From contig JBBSAJ010000054.1 in assembly GCA_038252405.1 (NCBI GenBank), positions 1-14,087 of the forward strand: a DNA stretch of 14,087 bases. Direction: 5' to 3'. Source of the stretch: DATCDE01 sp038252405 (GTDB taxonomy: Bacteria > Actinomycetota > Actinomycetes > Prado026). The position numbers were made by a program, and so were the translations under genes. Positions 5,981 through 12,868 of the stretch are shown here, in pieces; position 1 is the first letter of the stretch, and the number at the start of each line of letters is the position of its first letter. The notes beneath the pieces were generated by a model. The model was not told the origin of the DNA, ran no database searches, and worked only from the letters and a program-made list of their open reading frames with translations.

Positions 5981-7244
5981 CCAGCATGAACTCGGCCAGG
6001 GCGACCCACAGGGCGACCAGCCCGCCGTCCACCAGCAGCACGAGCAGGGCCGCCGGCAGGAACGTCAGGTAGGTCACCAGCTGGGCCCAGGCCAGGTAGC
6101 GCCCGTCCCCGGCCCCGATGAGGACGCCGTCGAGGACGAACACCGGGCCGGCCACCAGCTGGTGCAGCGCCACCAGGACCAGGGCCGAGGACAGCAGCGC
6201 CCGCACGGTCGGGTCACCGGTGAACAGCAGCACGAACGCCGGCCGGACGGCGAGCAGGAGCGCCCCCAGCACGACGCCCGCTGCGACGCTCCAGCCGACC
6301 AGGCGACGGGTGGTCGCCCGGGCCGCGGCGGCGTCCCCGGCGCCGAGCTGGCGGCCCACGATGGCCTGGCCTGCGATTGCGAGGGCGTCCATGGCCAGCG
6401 CCAGCAGGTACCAGGTCTGCATCGAGACCTGGTAGGCGGCCAGCTCGGCGTCCCCGATGCGGGCCGCCACCGCCGTCGCCGTGACGAACACCGCCCGCAG
6501 CGCCACAGTGCGGACGAACAGCGGCACGCTGGCCGACGCCGAGCGCCGGACCCCGGCCCGGTCCGGCCGCAGCGGGGCACCGAGGCTGCGGGCCGCCCGC
6601 ACCAGCAGCAGCCCGTAGACGAGGGCGGCTCCGGTCTGAGCGGTCACCGTGGCCCAGGCCGAGCCGGCCACCCCGAAGCCCAGCCCGAGCACGAACAGCA
6701 GGCACAGCGCGAGGTTGGCCGCGGCGGCGGTGACCGCGACCACCAACGGGGTGCGGGTGTCCTGCCGCCCCCGCAGCACCCCGGTGGCGGCCAGCACCAC
6801 GAGCATCGCGGGCAGCCCGAGGGCGCTGACCCGCAGGTAGGTGACGGCGAACTGCTGCACCTGCGCCGAGGCGCCGAGCCAGTGGACCAGGTCGGGCGCG
6901 GTGGCCTCCAGGGCGACCAGCAGCAGCAGACCGAGGCCGATCGCCAGCCACACGCCGTCCAGGCCCTGTCGCAGCGCCCCGACCGGGTCGCCCGCACCGG
7001 TGCGCCGGGCCACCGCGGCGGTCGTGGCATACGCCAGGAAGACGCACAGTCCGACCAGCGTGCCGAGCACGGTCGCGGCGACGCCGAGCGCGGCGAGCGG
7101 CCGCACGCCCAGGGTGCCGACCACCGCCGAGTCGGTCAGCAGGAACAGCGGCTCGGCCACCAGCGCACCCAGGGCGGGCACGGCCAGCCGCAGGATCTCC
7201 CGGTCCAGGGCGGGACCCCGCGGCGTCGTCGGCACGTAGCGCAC
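5913..7244 (-). CDS. MATE-family efflux transporter (DinF-like)
   Basis: This 443-residue, roughly 12-helix integral membrane protein is of the MATE type, which exports cationic or other small molecules using Na+ or H+ gradients. The N-terminal stretch after the first residues, REILRLAVPALGALVAEPLF followed by LLTDSAVVGTLG, is the typical first-helix region of DinF-like MATE proteins. A second half with SVPLFVRTVALRAVF and IGDAELAAYQV repeats the pattern, as expected for the two-lobed fold. I chose the GTG at 7244; a GTG at 7235 is equally possible, and no clear SD is seen. A longer frame up to 7442 is unlikely because its extra N-terminus is Arg/Pro-rich and hydrophilic. It is divergent from dnaB, as often found in actinobacteria between rplI and dnaB. 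The substrate is unknown. Confidence 0.9.
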   Translation of the reverse strand: MRYVPTTPRGPALDREILRLAVPALGALVAEPLFLLTDSAVVGTLGVRPLAALGVAATVLGTLVGLCVFLAYATTAAVARRTGAGDPVGALRQGLDGVWLAIGLGLLLLVALEATAPDLVHWLGASAQVQQFAVTYLRVSALGLPAMLVVLAATGVLRGRQDTRTPLVVAVTAAAANLALCLLFVLGLGFGVAGSAWATVTAQTGAALVYGLLLVRAARSLGAPLRPDRAGVRRSASASVPLFVRTVALRAVFVTATAVAARIGDAELAAYQVSMQTWYLLALAMDALAIAGQAIVGRQLGAGDAAAARATTRRLVGWSVAAGVVLGALLLAVRPAFVLLFTGDPTVRALLSSALVLVALHQLVAGPVFVLDGVLIGAGDGRYLAWAQLVTYLTFLPAALLVLLVDGGLVALWVALAEFMLVRLAVLAWRARGDRWLVTGALR

Positions 7245-7339
7245 CCTAGGAGGGCAGCGCTGGGGGCACCCGAGGGGGCCGGGCCGGCCGCCCGTCCCGG
7301 CGTGCCGCGCACGCCACGCCCGCCGCGGGCGACAATTTC

Positions 7340-7481
7340 TTGCCCACAGCCGGTGGACGACGTCTGTGCAGGCCAGGCGCCCCGCCGGCGCCGGCCGGGA
7401 CCGAAATCCACTGGCCAGTCCACAGGGTGTGCACAGGGCCACGAGGCTGCGTCCACAGGGTAATCCCCAGCGCTGTCCACA
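7340..7481 (+). promoter_or_regulatory. cluster of DnaA-box-like 9-mers upstream of dnaB
   Basis: This stretch lies in the 380-base region between the divergent MATE and dnaB genes. Five plus-strand 9-mers resemble the actinobacterial DnaA box TTGTCCACA: TTGCCCACA at 7340-7348 (8 of 9), CAGTCCACA at 7416-7424 (7 of 9), GTGTGCACA at 7427-7435 (7 of 9), GCGTCCACA at 7449-7457 (7 of 9) and CTGTCCACA at 7473-7481 (8 of 9). All point the same way, and the last four are packed in 66 bases. The pattern is seen directly; DnaA binding and control of dnaB are inferred. Further right, TAGCCT at 7513-7518 is a possible -10 without a good -35. The remaining part of the gap (7245-7335) is very GC-rich and shows nothing else I can name. 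Confidence 0.45.
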
Positions 7482-7624
7482 GCCGGGTTTCCCGACCCGC
7501 CGAAGCCGGCCATAGCCTCCCCGAGGCGTCGGCAGCGGACCGTCGCGGCGCGCCGAGCACCAGGGCTGTCGGGACCGTCCGGTTCACTGGGTCTCAGGGC
7601 ACGGGGAAGGAGGGGTCGGCACCG

Positions 7625-8992
7625 GTGAGCGTGGCGGAGATCGGGGTCGCGGCCTCGGGGTACGACCCGGCGTTCGAGCGGACGCCGCCGCAGGACCTGT
7701 CGGCGGAGCAGTGTGTGCTCGGCGGCATGCTGCTGTCCAAGGACGCCATCGCCGACGTGGTCGAGGTGCTGCGGCCCGGGGACTTCTACAAGCCGGCCCA
7801 CCAGACCGTCTACGACACCGTTCTCGACCTGTATGGCCGCGGCGAACCGGCCGACCCGGTCACGGTCGCGGCCGAGCTGACCCGTCGTGGCGAGCTGCCC
7901 CGCATCGGCGGTGCGCCGTACCTGCACACGCTCATCTCGTCGGTGCCCACCGCCGCGAACGCGTCGTACTACGCCCGCATCGTCCGGGAGCGGTCCGTGC
8001 TGCGGCGGCTGGTCGAGGCCGGCACCAAGATCGTCCAGCTCGGCTACGCGGCCGACGGCGGCGACGCCGACGACCTCGTGGACCGGGCCCAGGCCGAGCT
8101 GTACTCGGTCACCGAGCGGCGGACCAGCGAGGACTTCCTGCCGCTGTCCGAGGTCATGCAGGGGACCCTCGACGAGATCGAGGCGATCTCGTCGAGGGGC
8201 GGCGCCATGGTCGGCGTCCCCACCGGCTTCGCCGACCTCGACCAGCTGACGAACGGCCTGCACGGCGGCCAGATGATCGTCGTCGCGGCCCGGCCCGCGG
8301 TGGGCAAGAGCACCCTCGGACTGGACTTCTGCCGGTCGGCGTCGGTCAAGCACGGGCTGGCCAGCGTGATCTTCTCCCTGGAGATGGGCCGCAACGAGAT
8401 CACCATGCGACTGCTCTCAGCGGAGGCCCGGGTCGCGCTGCACCACATGCGCAGCGGCACGATGAGCGACGACGACTGGACCCGGCTGGCCCGAACCATG
8501 AGCACCGTCTCCGAGGCGCCGCTGTTCATCGACGACAGCCCGAACATGTCGATGATGGAGATCCGGGCCAAGTGCCGCCGGCTCAAGCAGCGGCACGACC
8601 TGCGCCTCGTCGTCGTCGACTACCTGCAGCTGATGAGCAGCGGCAAGCGGGTCGAGTCCCGCCAGCAGGAGGTGTCCGAGTTCTCCCGGTCGCTGAAGCT
8701 GCTGGCCAAGGAGCTCGACGTCCCGGTGGTCGCGATCAGCCAGCTGAACCGTGGTCCCGAGCAGCGCACCGACAAGCGACCCATGATGTCCGACCTGCGC
8801 GAGTCCGGCGCCATCGAGCAGGACGCCGACATGGTGATCCTGCTGCACCGCGAGGACCAGTACGAGCGGGAGTCCCCGCGTGTCGGTGAGGCCGACCTGA
8901 TCGTGGCCAAGCACCGCAACGGCCCGACCAGCACGGTGACCGTGGCCTTCCAGGGCCACTACTCGCGTTTCGTGGACATGGCCCACACGTAG
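7625..8992 (+). CDS. dnaB: replicative DNA helicase DnaB
   Basis: DnaB is the hexameric 5'-3' helicase that unwinds DNA at the replication fork. The 455-residue product has the N-terminal primase-interacting domain (about 22-125, starting PPQDLSAEQCVLGGMLLSKD) and the RecA-like motor domain. Walker A is ARPAVGKST (222-230, K228), followed by FSLEM (250-254); Walker B is LRLVVVDYLQLM (326-337). The later motif ISQLNRGPEQR and the end LIVAKHRNGPT are also typical. Mycobacterial DnaB proteins carry inteins at the Walker A and SQLNRG sites; both are uninterrupted here. The start GTG at 7625 has GAAGGAGG (7606-7613) upstream and gives the usual actinobacterial N-terminus VSVAE. The open frame upstream to 7340 is not needed. 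A candidate DnaA-box cluster lies in front. Confidence 0.98.
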   Translation: MSVAEIGVAASGYDPAFERTPPQDLSAEQCVLGGMLLSKDAIADVVEVLRPGDFYKPAHQTVYDTVLDLYGRGEPADPVTVAAELTRRGELPRIGGAPYLHTLISSVPTAANASYYARIVRERSVLRRLVEAGTKIVQLGYAADGGDADDLVDRAQAELYSVTERRTSEDFLPLSEVMQGTLDEIEAISSRGGAMVGVPTGFADLDQLTNGLHGGQMIVVAARPAVGKSTLGLDFCRSASVKHGLASVIFSLEMGRNEITMRLLSAEARVALHHMRSGTMSDDDWTRLARTMSTVSEAPLFIDDSPNMSMMEIRAKCRRLKQRHDLRLVVVDYLQLMSSGKRVESRQQEVSEFSRSLKLLAKELDVPVVAISQLNRGPEQRTDKRPMMSDLRESGAIEQDADMVILLHREDQYERESPRVGEADLIVAKHRNGPTSTVTVAFQGHYSRFVDMAHT

Positions 8993-8994
8993 CC

Positions 8995-9026
8995 CCTGGA
9001 CCGGCCGGCTGCACCGTCGGTCCGGG
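8995..9026 (+). terminator. possible terminator after dnaB
   Basis: CCTGGACCG (8995-9003) pairs with CGGTCCGGG (9018-9026), nine base pairs with one G-U, around a 14-base loop, starting three bases after the dnaB stop. An alternative small hairpin, CGGG-TTCG-CCCG (9023-9034), has a stable UUCG tetraloop. There is no U-tract. Either could end dnaB transcription. Confidence 0.4.
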
Positions 9027-9199
9027 TTCGCCCGAAGGTCGGCGCGATCCGTGTCGTTGGGAGCCTCTCGAGCCAGCTCAGGGTCTCGGCCCTGCCGACG
9101 CTGTGCACCGCGGGCGCGACGGTCATCTGTGCGGCGCCCCGCGGAGCCGGGCCCGGCCGTTCCGGTTCCTGCGCTGAACCGAGTTGACAGCGGCCGGAA

Positions 9200-9471
9200 G
9201 TGCGGGTGCCGACGACGATCCCCGTCTACCTCGAAGCCGGCCGCAGCTGGACGTTCGCCTGCGCCGTCGACTGGCCCGGTTGGTGCCCACGCGCGACGGC
9301 TCCCCGGCAGCGCGACGACCGACTTCGGCGCGGCAGGAGGCCGAGCGGAACTACGCGCGCAAGGGCGGTGTCCGGCTGCCGCCAAGAACCCCCAGGATCG
9401 AGCAGCGGGCGGAGCTGCTCGGCTGGCACGTCCTCGACCACGCCTAGGAGATCGAGGACCGCGCTCCCTGA
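9200..9471 (+). pseudogene. decayed gene of a conserved actinobacterial family (PVYLE...DWPGWC / WHVLDHAWEIEDR)
   Basis: From ATG 9200 the frame reads PVYLEAGRSWTF, then a few residues later DWPGWC at about 9284: the N-terminus of a conserved actinobacterial protein family of about 200 residues that I recognise by these motifs but whose function I do not know. The C-terminal half is in a different frame: AERNYARKGGVRLPPRTP (9343-9396), IEQR, then GWHVLDHA (9421-9444), a TAG at 9445-9447, and EIEDRAP before TGA at 9469-9471. Family members read AWEIEDR at that point, so the TAG very likely arose from a TGG. The product would be far shorter than normal; the parts between the three motifs are largely missing. 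A frameshift, internal deletions and a nonsense change together mean it is dead. No SD is evident. Bases 9027-9199 before it hold nothing I recognise. Confidence 0.65.
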
Positions 9472-9499
9472 ACGACCCCCTGAGCAGTCCTGCTCGGCC

Positions 9500-9573
9500 C
9501 CCGCGAGTGGACCCGCAGTGAGCGAAAAGCGCTCGTTTCGCCGGATAACGCTCACTGGGTGTCCACTCGCGGG
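9500..9573. repeat. 74-base imperfect palindrome (25-base arms, 24-base loop)
   Basis: The left arm 9500-9524 begins CCCGCGAGTGGAC and ends CAGTGAGCG; the right arm 9549-9573 is its reverse complement at 23 of 25 positions. The 24-base centre includes GCGAAA and TTTCGC, which could form an alternative inner hairpin. It lies between the dead gene on the left and the 3' end of the lipoyl-protein gene on the right, starting 15 bases beyond that gene's stop. It could act as a bidirectional terminator, though without a T-run, or be a copy of a dispersed intergenic palindromic element. Confidence 0.75.
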
Positions 9574-9587
9574 CGGGGGTGGCGCGC

Positions 9588-9821
9588 CTACTCGATGCGG
9601 GCGATCACCGTGCCTGGGGTGGCCACGCCCTCCTCGGGCACCAGCAGTCGCACGGTCCCGGCGGCGGGGGCCTCGACGTCCACTGACACCTTGTCGACGG
9701 CGACCTCGGCGATGACCTGGCCGGCCGTGACGGGCTCACCGTCACGCACCAGCCAGGTCGCCACCACGCCCTGCTGGTCGGGGTCCTTGCCCAGCGCCGG
9801 GAAGGTGATCTCGACGCTCAC
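9588..9821 (-). CDS. stand-alone lipoyl-domain carrier protein (no E2 catalytic core)
   Basis: This 77-residue protein consists of a single lipoyl/biotinyl-type domain: ITFPALGKD at the start, VVATWLVRDGEPVTAGQ (19-35), then AEVAVDKVSVDVEAPAAGTV with K44 in a DKV context, and VIARIE at the end. The D-K setting fits lipoylation rather than biotinylation, which normally has MKM. E2 subunits of 2-oxoacid dehydrogenases carry such a domain but add a subunit-binding domain and a catalytic core of some 230 residues; here the stop comes right after the lipoyl fold. The GTG start overlaps the E1-beta stop by four bases (GTGA), so the two are translationally coupled. The protein probably receives the acyl group from the E1 enzyme and passes it to an acyltransferase encoded elsewhere. 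That partner is not in the window. Confidence 0.88.
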   Translation of the reverse strand: MSVEITFPALGKDPDQQGVVATWLVRDGEPVTAGQVIAEVAVDKVSVDVEAPAAGTVRLLVPEEGVATPGTVIARIE

Positions 9822-10858
9822 CGTCCGGCAACCGACACGATGGCCTCCCGGATCCGCCGGTGCGTCGGCAGCACCTCGTACTCCAGCGGCCGGGCGTACG
9901 GGACCGGGACGTCGGGGTAGGCCACCCGCGTGAACGGGGCCCTGAGCAGGCCGGGGTCGGACTCGGCGATCGTCGCGGCGATCTCCCCGGACAGCCCGAA
10001 CGAGCGGTAGTCCTCGTCGACCACCACGATCTTGCCGGTCCGGCCGACCGACTCCAGGATGGCCCCCCGGTCCAGTGGAACGACCGAACGCAGGTCGATG
10101 ACCTCGGCCTCGAGCCCCTCGCCGACCAGCTCGTCGGCGACGTCCAGGCAGTGCTGCAGCGACAACGACAGGCTGACGACGGTGACGTCCCGACCGGGCC
10201 GGGCCACAGCGGCCTTGCCGATGGGCACCTCGTACGACTCGGCCGGCACCGGTCCGATGGACCGCGGGTTCTTCGCCATCCACGGCAGCCCCATGACGCC
10301 CTTGTGGAACATGTAGAGCACCGGGTTGTCGTCGCGGATCGCGGCGGTCATCAGGCCCTTCGCGTCGTAGGGGTTGCTCGGGACGACGACCTTCAGGCCG
10401 GGCAGGTGGGCGAACGTGCCCCACAGGCACTGAGAGTGCTGAGCCCCGTCGGAGTACCCGCCTCCGACTGCGGTCATCAGCACCATGGGCACGGTCACGT
10501 GGCCACCGGACTCGTAGTGGATCTTCGCCATGTGGTTGTAGATCTGGTCCATGCACACGCCGAAGAAGTCGACGAACATCAGCTCGACGACCGGCCGCAT
10601 GCCTTCGACGGCGGCCCCGATGCCGGCGCCGATGAAGCCGGTCTCCGAGATCGGGGTGTCGATGATCCGGGTGGGGCCGAACTGGTCGAGCAGCCCCGTG
10701 GTCGAGCCGAAGATGCCACCGTAGGCGGCGACGTCCTCGCCCATGACGAAGACGTCGGGGTCGCGCTCCATCTCCTGGGCGATCGCCTCGGAGATGGCCT
10801 TGGCGGTGGTGAGCCGGCGGGTGGCCGAGGCCGCGGCCGGCTGGTCGGTAACAGTCAT
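9818..10858 (-). CDS. 2-oxoacid/acetoin dehydrogenase-type E1 component, beta subunit
   Basis: This 346-residue protein is the beta subunit of a heterotetrameric thiamin-diphosphate dehydrogenase E1. Key features are GEDVAAYGGIFGSTTGLLDQ (40-59), DTPISETGFIG (67-77) with the cofactor-activating E72, RPVVELMFVDFFGVCMDQI (88-106), and the GAQHSQ segment with H141. The C-terminal transketolase-like domain (about 205-340) contains VIDLRSVVPLD and GKIVVVDEDYRSFG. The ELMFVDF-GVC-DQI segment resembles acetoin dehydrogenase AcoB more than pyruvate dehydrogenase, but the substrate cannot be fixed by sequence reading. The ATG has an excellent SD, AGGAGG, four bases upstream. It lies 27 bp after the alpha gene and overlaps the lipoyl gene by four bases, so the three form one operon. 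Confidence 0.93.
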   Translation of the reverse strand: MTVTDQPAAASATRRLTTAKAISEAIAQEMERDPDVFVMGEDVAAYGGIFGSTTGLLDQFGPTRIIDTPISETGFIGAGIGAAVEGMRPVVELMFVDFFGVCMDQIYNHMAKIHYESGGHVTVPMVLMTAVGGGYSDGAQHSQCLWGTFAHLPGLKVVVPSNPYDAKGLMTAAIRDDNPVLYMFHKGVMGLPWMAKNPRSIGPVPAESYEVPIGKAAVARPGRDVTVVSLSLSLQHCLDVADELVGEGLEAEVIDLRSVVPLDRGAILESVGRTGKIVVVDEDYRSFGLSGEIAATIAESDPGLLRAPFTRVAYPDVPVPYARPLEYEVLPTHRRIREAIVSVAGR

Positions 10859-10885
10859 GGTTCCTCCTGGTCCTCGCGGCCTCGA

Positions 10886-11863
10886 TCAGACGAACACGTG
10901 CTGGTAGGCCGACGCGGGCGACGGCTCCGGGCTGGACTTGGCGAACGCGATGGCGTCGGCCACCTCCGTGGCGGCCTCAGCGCGGACCGCCTCGACCGTG
11001 GCGTCGTCCAGCACCCCGTCGGCGCGCAGCTTTGCCTCATAGGCTGGGATCGGGTCGTGGGACTCCGCGACCGCGAGCTCGTCACCGCGGTAGGCCTGGG
11101 CGTCGCCCTCGAAGTGTCCCCACAGCCGGACCGTGTGGACCTCGAGCAGCGTCGGGCCCTCGCCGGCCCGGGCCCTGGCCACCGCCCGCCCGGCGGCCTG
11201 GTAGACCGCCTCGACGTCGTTGCCCTCGACCCGCTCGCCGGCCACCCCGTAGGCCGCGGCCCTGGTGGCGTTGCTGGGCACCGAGGTGGACGCTGTGCGC
11301 GCCACCGAGATGGCCCAGTCGTTGTCCTCGATGACGAAGACGACCGGCAGCTTCCACAGCGAAGCCAGGTTGAGTGACTCGTGGAAGGCGCCCTGGTTGG
11401 CCGCGCCCTCACCGGCCACGGCCACCGCGATGTTCGTCGTCCCGCGGCGGTGGAAGGCGAGGGCCTGGCCGACGGCGACCGGGATGCCCTCGGCGATGAT
11501 GCCCGAGCAGGAGAAGTGCTGGCTCGGGTCGAACAGGTGCATGTGGCCGCCCTTGCCGTGGCTGAGACCGGTCTCACGCCCGTAGATCTCGGCGGTCATC
11601 TTCCGCATGTCCACGCCCTTGGCCAGCGCCAGGTGGTGCGGGCGGTGCGGTGCGGTGAGCCCGTCGTCCGCCGTGAGGTGGGCGCACAGCCCGACCGCGA
11701 CCGGCTCCTGGCCGGCCGACAGGTGCATCTCGCCGGGGATCAGGCCGGCGCCGATGTCCCAGGCCGGCGTCTTGTCCGCGTGGTAGTCCGCGCGGATCGC
11801 CTCCTCGTAGGTGCGGATCCGGACCATCTGCCGGTAGAAGCCGCGGCGTAGCTCGTCGTCCAT
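10886..11863 (-). CDS. 2-oxoacid/acetoin dehydrogenase-type E1 component, alpha subunit
   Basis: This 325-residue protein is the alpha subunit of the thiamin-diphosphate E1 enzyme, which decarboxylates or cleaves the substrate and acylates a lipoyl domain. The N-terminus MDDELRRGFYRQMVRIRTYE is typical. EMHLSAGQEPVAVG (45-58), the H-R-P-H-H-L-ALAKG loop (73-83) and SHGKGGHMHLF (101-111) follow the family. The cofactor motif is GEGAANQG (151-158), ending at D180-N181; most homologues have GDG, so the Mg-binding Asp is Glu here. The phosphorylation-loop region RLWGHFEGDAQAYR (246-259) is present. The start ATG at 11863 has GGGAGGT four bases upstream; the frame is open further upstream but the family N-terminus fixes the start. 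It is the first gene of the operon, 125 bp downstream of the IclR gene on the same strand. Confidence 0.93.
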   Translation of the reverse strand: MDDELRRGFYRQMVRIRTYEEAIRADYHADKTPAWDIGAGLIPGEMHLSAGQEPVAVGLCAHLTADDGLTAPHRPHHLALAKGVDMRKMTAEIYGRETGLSHGKGGHMHLFDPSQHFSCSGIIAEGIPVAVGQALAFHRRGTTNIAVAVAGEGAANQGAFHESLNLASLWKLPVVFVIEDNDWAISVARTASTSVPSNATRAAAYGVAGERVEGNDVEAVYQAAGRAVARARAGEGPTLLEVHTVRLWGHFEGDAQAYRGDELAVAESHDPIPAYEAKLRADGVLDDATVEAVRAEAATEVADAIAFAKSSPEPSPASAYQHVFV

Positions 11864-11893
11864 GGGACCTCCCGGTGCGTGCGGCTGGTGGTG

Positions 11894-11904
11894 ACCAGGC
11901 TGGT
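11894..11904. promoter_or_regulatory. candidate operator palindrome before E1-alpha
   Basis: ACCAG-G-CTGGT is a perfect 11-base palindrome 31-41 bases upstream of the E1-alpha start, in the 125-base gap after the IclR gene. An IclR-type regulator binds short palindromes near its target promoter, so this is a candidate site. A CCAG/CTGG-armed repeat also precedes the IclR gene (12842-12856). A tandem 10-base repeat (11952-11961, 11962-11971) lies in the same gap. Function is inferred. Confidence 0.25.
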
Positions 11905-11988
11905 GTGGTCCGCAGTCGGCGGCAAGGGCGCCGGTTTCAGATGGTGATACGGCCGCTGCCAGCCGCTGCCAGCCGGCGTCAGCGCTGG

Positions 11989-12801
11989 TCAGCCACCGTC
12001 GGCGAGTGCGAGCGCCCGGGAGACCCGCGCGGCGCCGACCTCCAGCGCCGAGCCGAGGGTGGCGGCGTCGGCGGCGGGCGCCTTGCGCCGGCCGGTCGTG
12101 TCGCCGGTCGGGACCAGGACGGCGACGCCCAGCGCCCCGACCAGCGGCGGCGCGAGGTCGGAGCCGGGGATACGGACCGGGCAGGCCAGGCACATGACCC
12201 CGTCGCTGTACTCCTCGTGGTCCAGGGCGACCCGCCCACTGCCGGCCAGCTCCTCCTGCAGCCGGGACAGGCTGACCACGGTGCGCCGGGTGAGCGGCTC
12301 CAGCCGGTGCCGGGCCAGGTAGTCGGCCCGCGTCGGAGGGTCGAGGTTGGCCAGGATGCTCTTCCCGAGCGCGGTGGCGTGCGCAGCCTCGTGCAGGCCG
12401 ACCCACAGGTCGATCCGTGGCGTGGCCACGCCGTCGGCGACGTCCGCCACCAGGATCTCGCCCTCGTCGTACATGGCCAGGTACACGGCGGCGTGCGTCT
12501 GTTCGCGCAGCCCCTCGAGGATGCGCCGGACCCGGGCGGCGACCCCGGCCGCCCGCCCGTGCTCGGTGAGCAGCTCGACCCGCGGCCCCAGGTGGAACGC
12601 GCCGTCCTCGCCGCGGTGCAGGTAGCCCTCGTGCTCCAAGGTCCGCAGCAGGTGGTAGGTCGTCGGTAGCGCCAGCCCGGTGGCCCTGGCGAGCCGCTTG
12701 GCCGACGCTCCGGTGTGGTCGAGCTCGGCCACCGCCTCGAGCAGCCGAAGGGCCCGGCTCACCGACTGGATGAGCGTCTGGTCGTGCGGCCGGTCGGTCA
12801 T
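11989..12801 (-). CDS. IclR-family transcriptional regulator
   Basis: This 270-residue regulator has an N-terminal winged helix-turn-helix domain (about 10-72) with QSVSRALRLLEAVAELDHTG and the recognition region ARATGLALPTTYHLLRTLEHEGYL, then the IclR effector-binding domain (about 85-262) containing ATALGKSILANL and the GVMCLACPVRIPGS segment typical of the ligand pocket. IclR proteins often sense small organic acids or aromatic metabolites and control adjacent catabolic operons. Here the nearest target is the E1-alpha/E1-beta/lipoyl operon, which starts 125 bp downstream on the same strand; self-regulation is also likely. The ATG at 12801 has a good SD, GGAGGAG, four bases upstream. Whether it activates or represses is not shown. 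Confidence 0.93.
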   Translation of the reverse strand: MTDRPHDQTLIQSVSRALRLLEAVAELDHTGASAKRLARATGLALPTTYHLLRTLEHEGYLHRGEDGAFHLGPRVELLTEHGRAAGVAARVRRILEGLREQTHAAVYLAMYDEGEILVADVADGVATPRIDLWVGLHEAAHATALGKSILANLDPPTRADYLARHRLEPLTRRTVVSLSRLQEELAGSGRVALDHEEYSDGVMCLACPVRIPGSDLAPPLVGALGVAVLVPTGDTTGRRKAPAADAATLGSALEVGAARVSRALALADGG

Positions 12802-12841
12802 CGACTCCTCCAGGCCCCGACGCCGTCCCTTGATACCGCGC

Positions 12842-12856
12842 CCAGCGACGTGCTGG
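12842..12856. promoter_or_regulatory. inverted repeat upstream of the IclR gene
   Basis: CCAGC (12842-12846) and GCTGG (12852-12856) are perfect inverted arms around five bases (GACGT), 41-55 bases before the IclR start and just after the end of the PiT gene. It could be an autoregulatory operator. In GC-rich DNA short repeats of this kind also occur by chance. Confidence 0.22.
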
Positions 12857-12868
12857 CTAGGGTCTGGG

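Noticed and set aside
5856..7463. 535-codon plus-strand open frame opposite the MATE gene
   Set aside because: The translation is extremely Gln/Arg/Gly/His-rich, the mirror of a hydrophobic membrane protein; it is a shadow frame.
8285..8780. possible intein in dnaB, as in mycobacteria
   Set aside because: Both usual insertion sites (the Walker A region and SQLNRG) are continuous, and the protein is 455 residues, normal for intein-free DnaB.
9051..9521. 156-codon plus-strand open frame after dnaB
   Set aside because: It has no SD and no recognisable motif, and is in a different frame from the recognisable pseudogene pieces it overlaps.
9860..11377. 505-codon plus-strand open frame opposite the E1 genes
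   Set aside because: It is antisense to well-supported E1 genes; composition is Arg/Gly/Asp/His-rich as expected for a shadow frame.
11952..11971. tandem 10-base repeat before E1-alpha
   Set aside because: There are only two full copies and the unit is GC-rich; too little to call a repeat family or operator.
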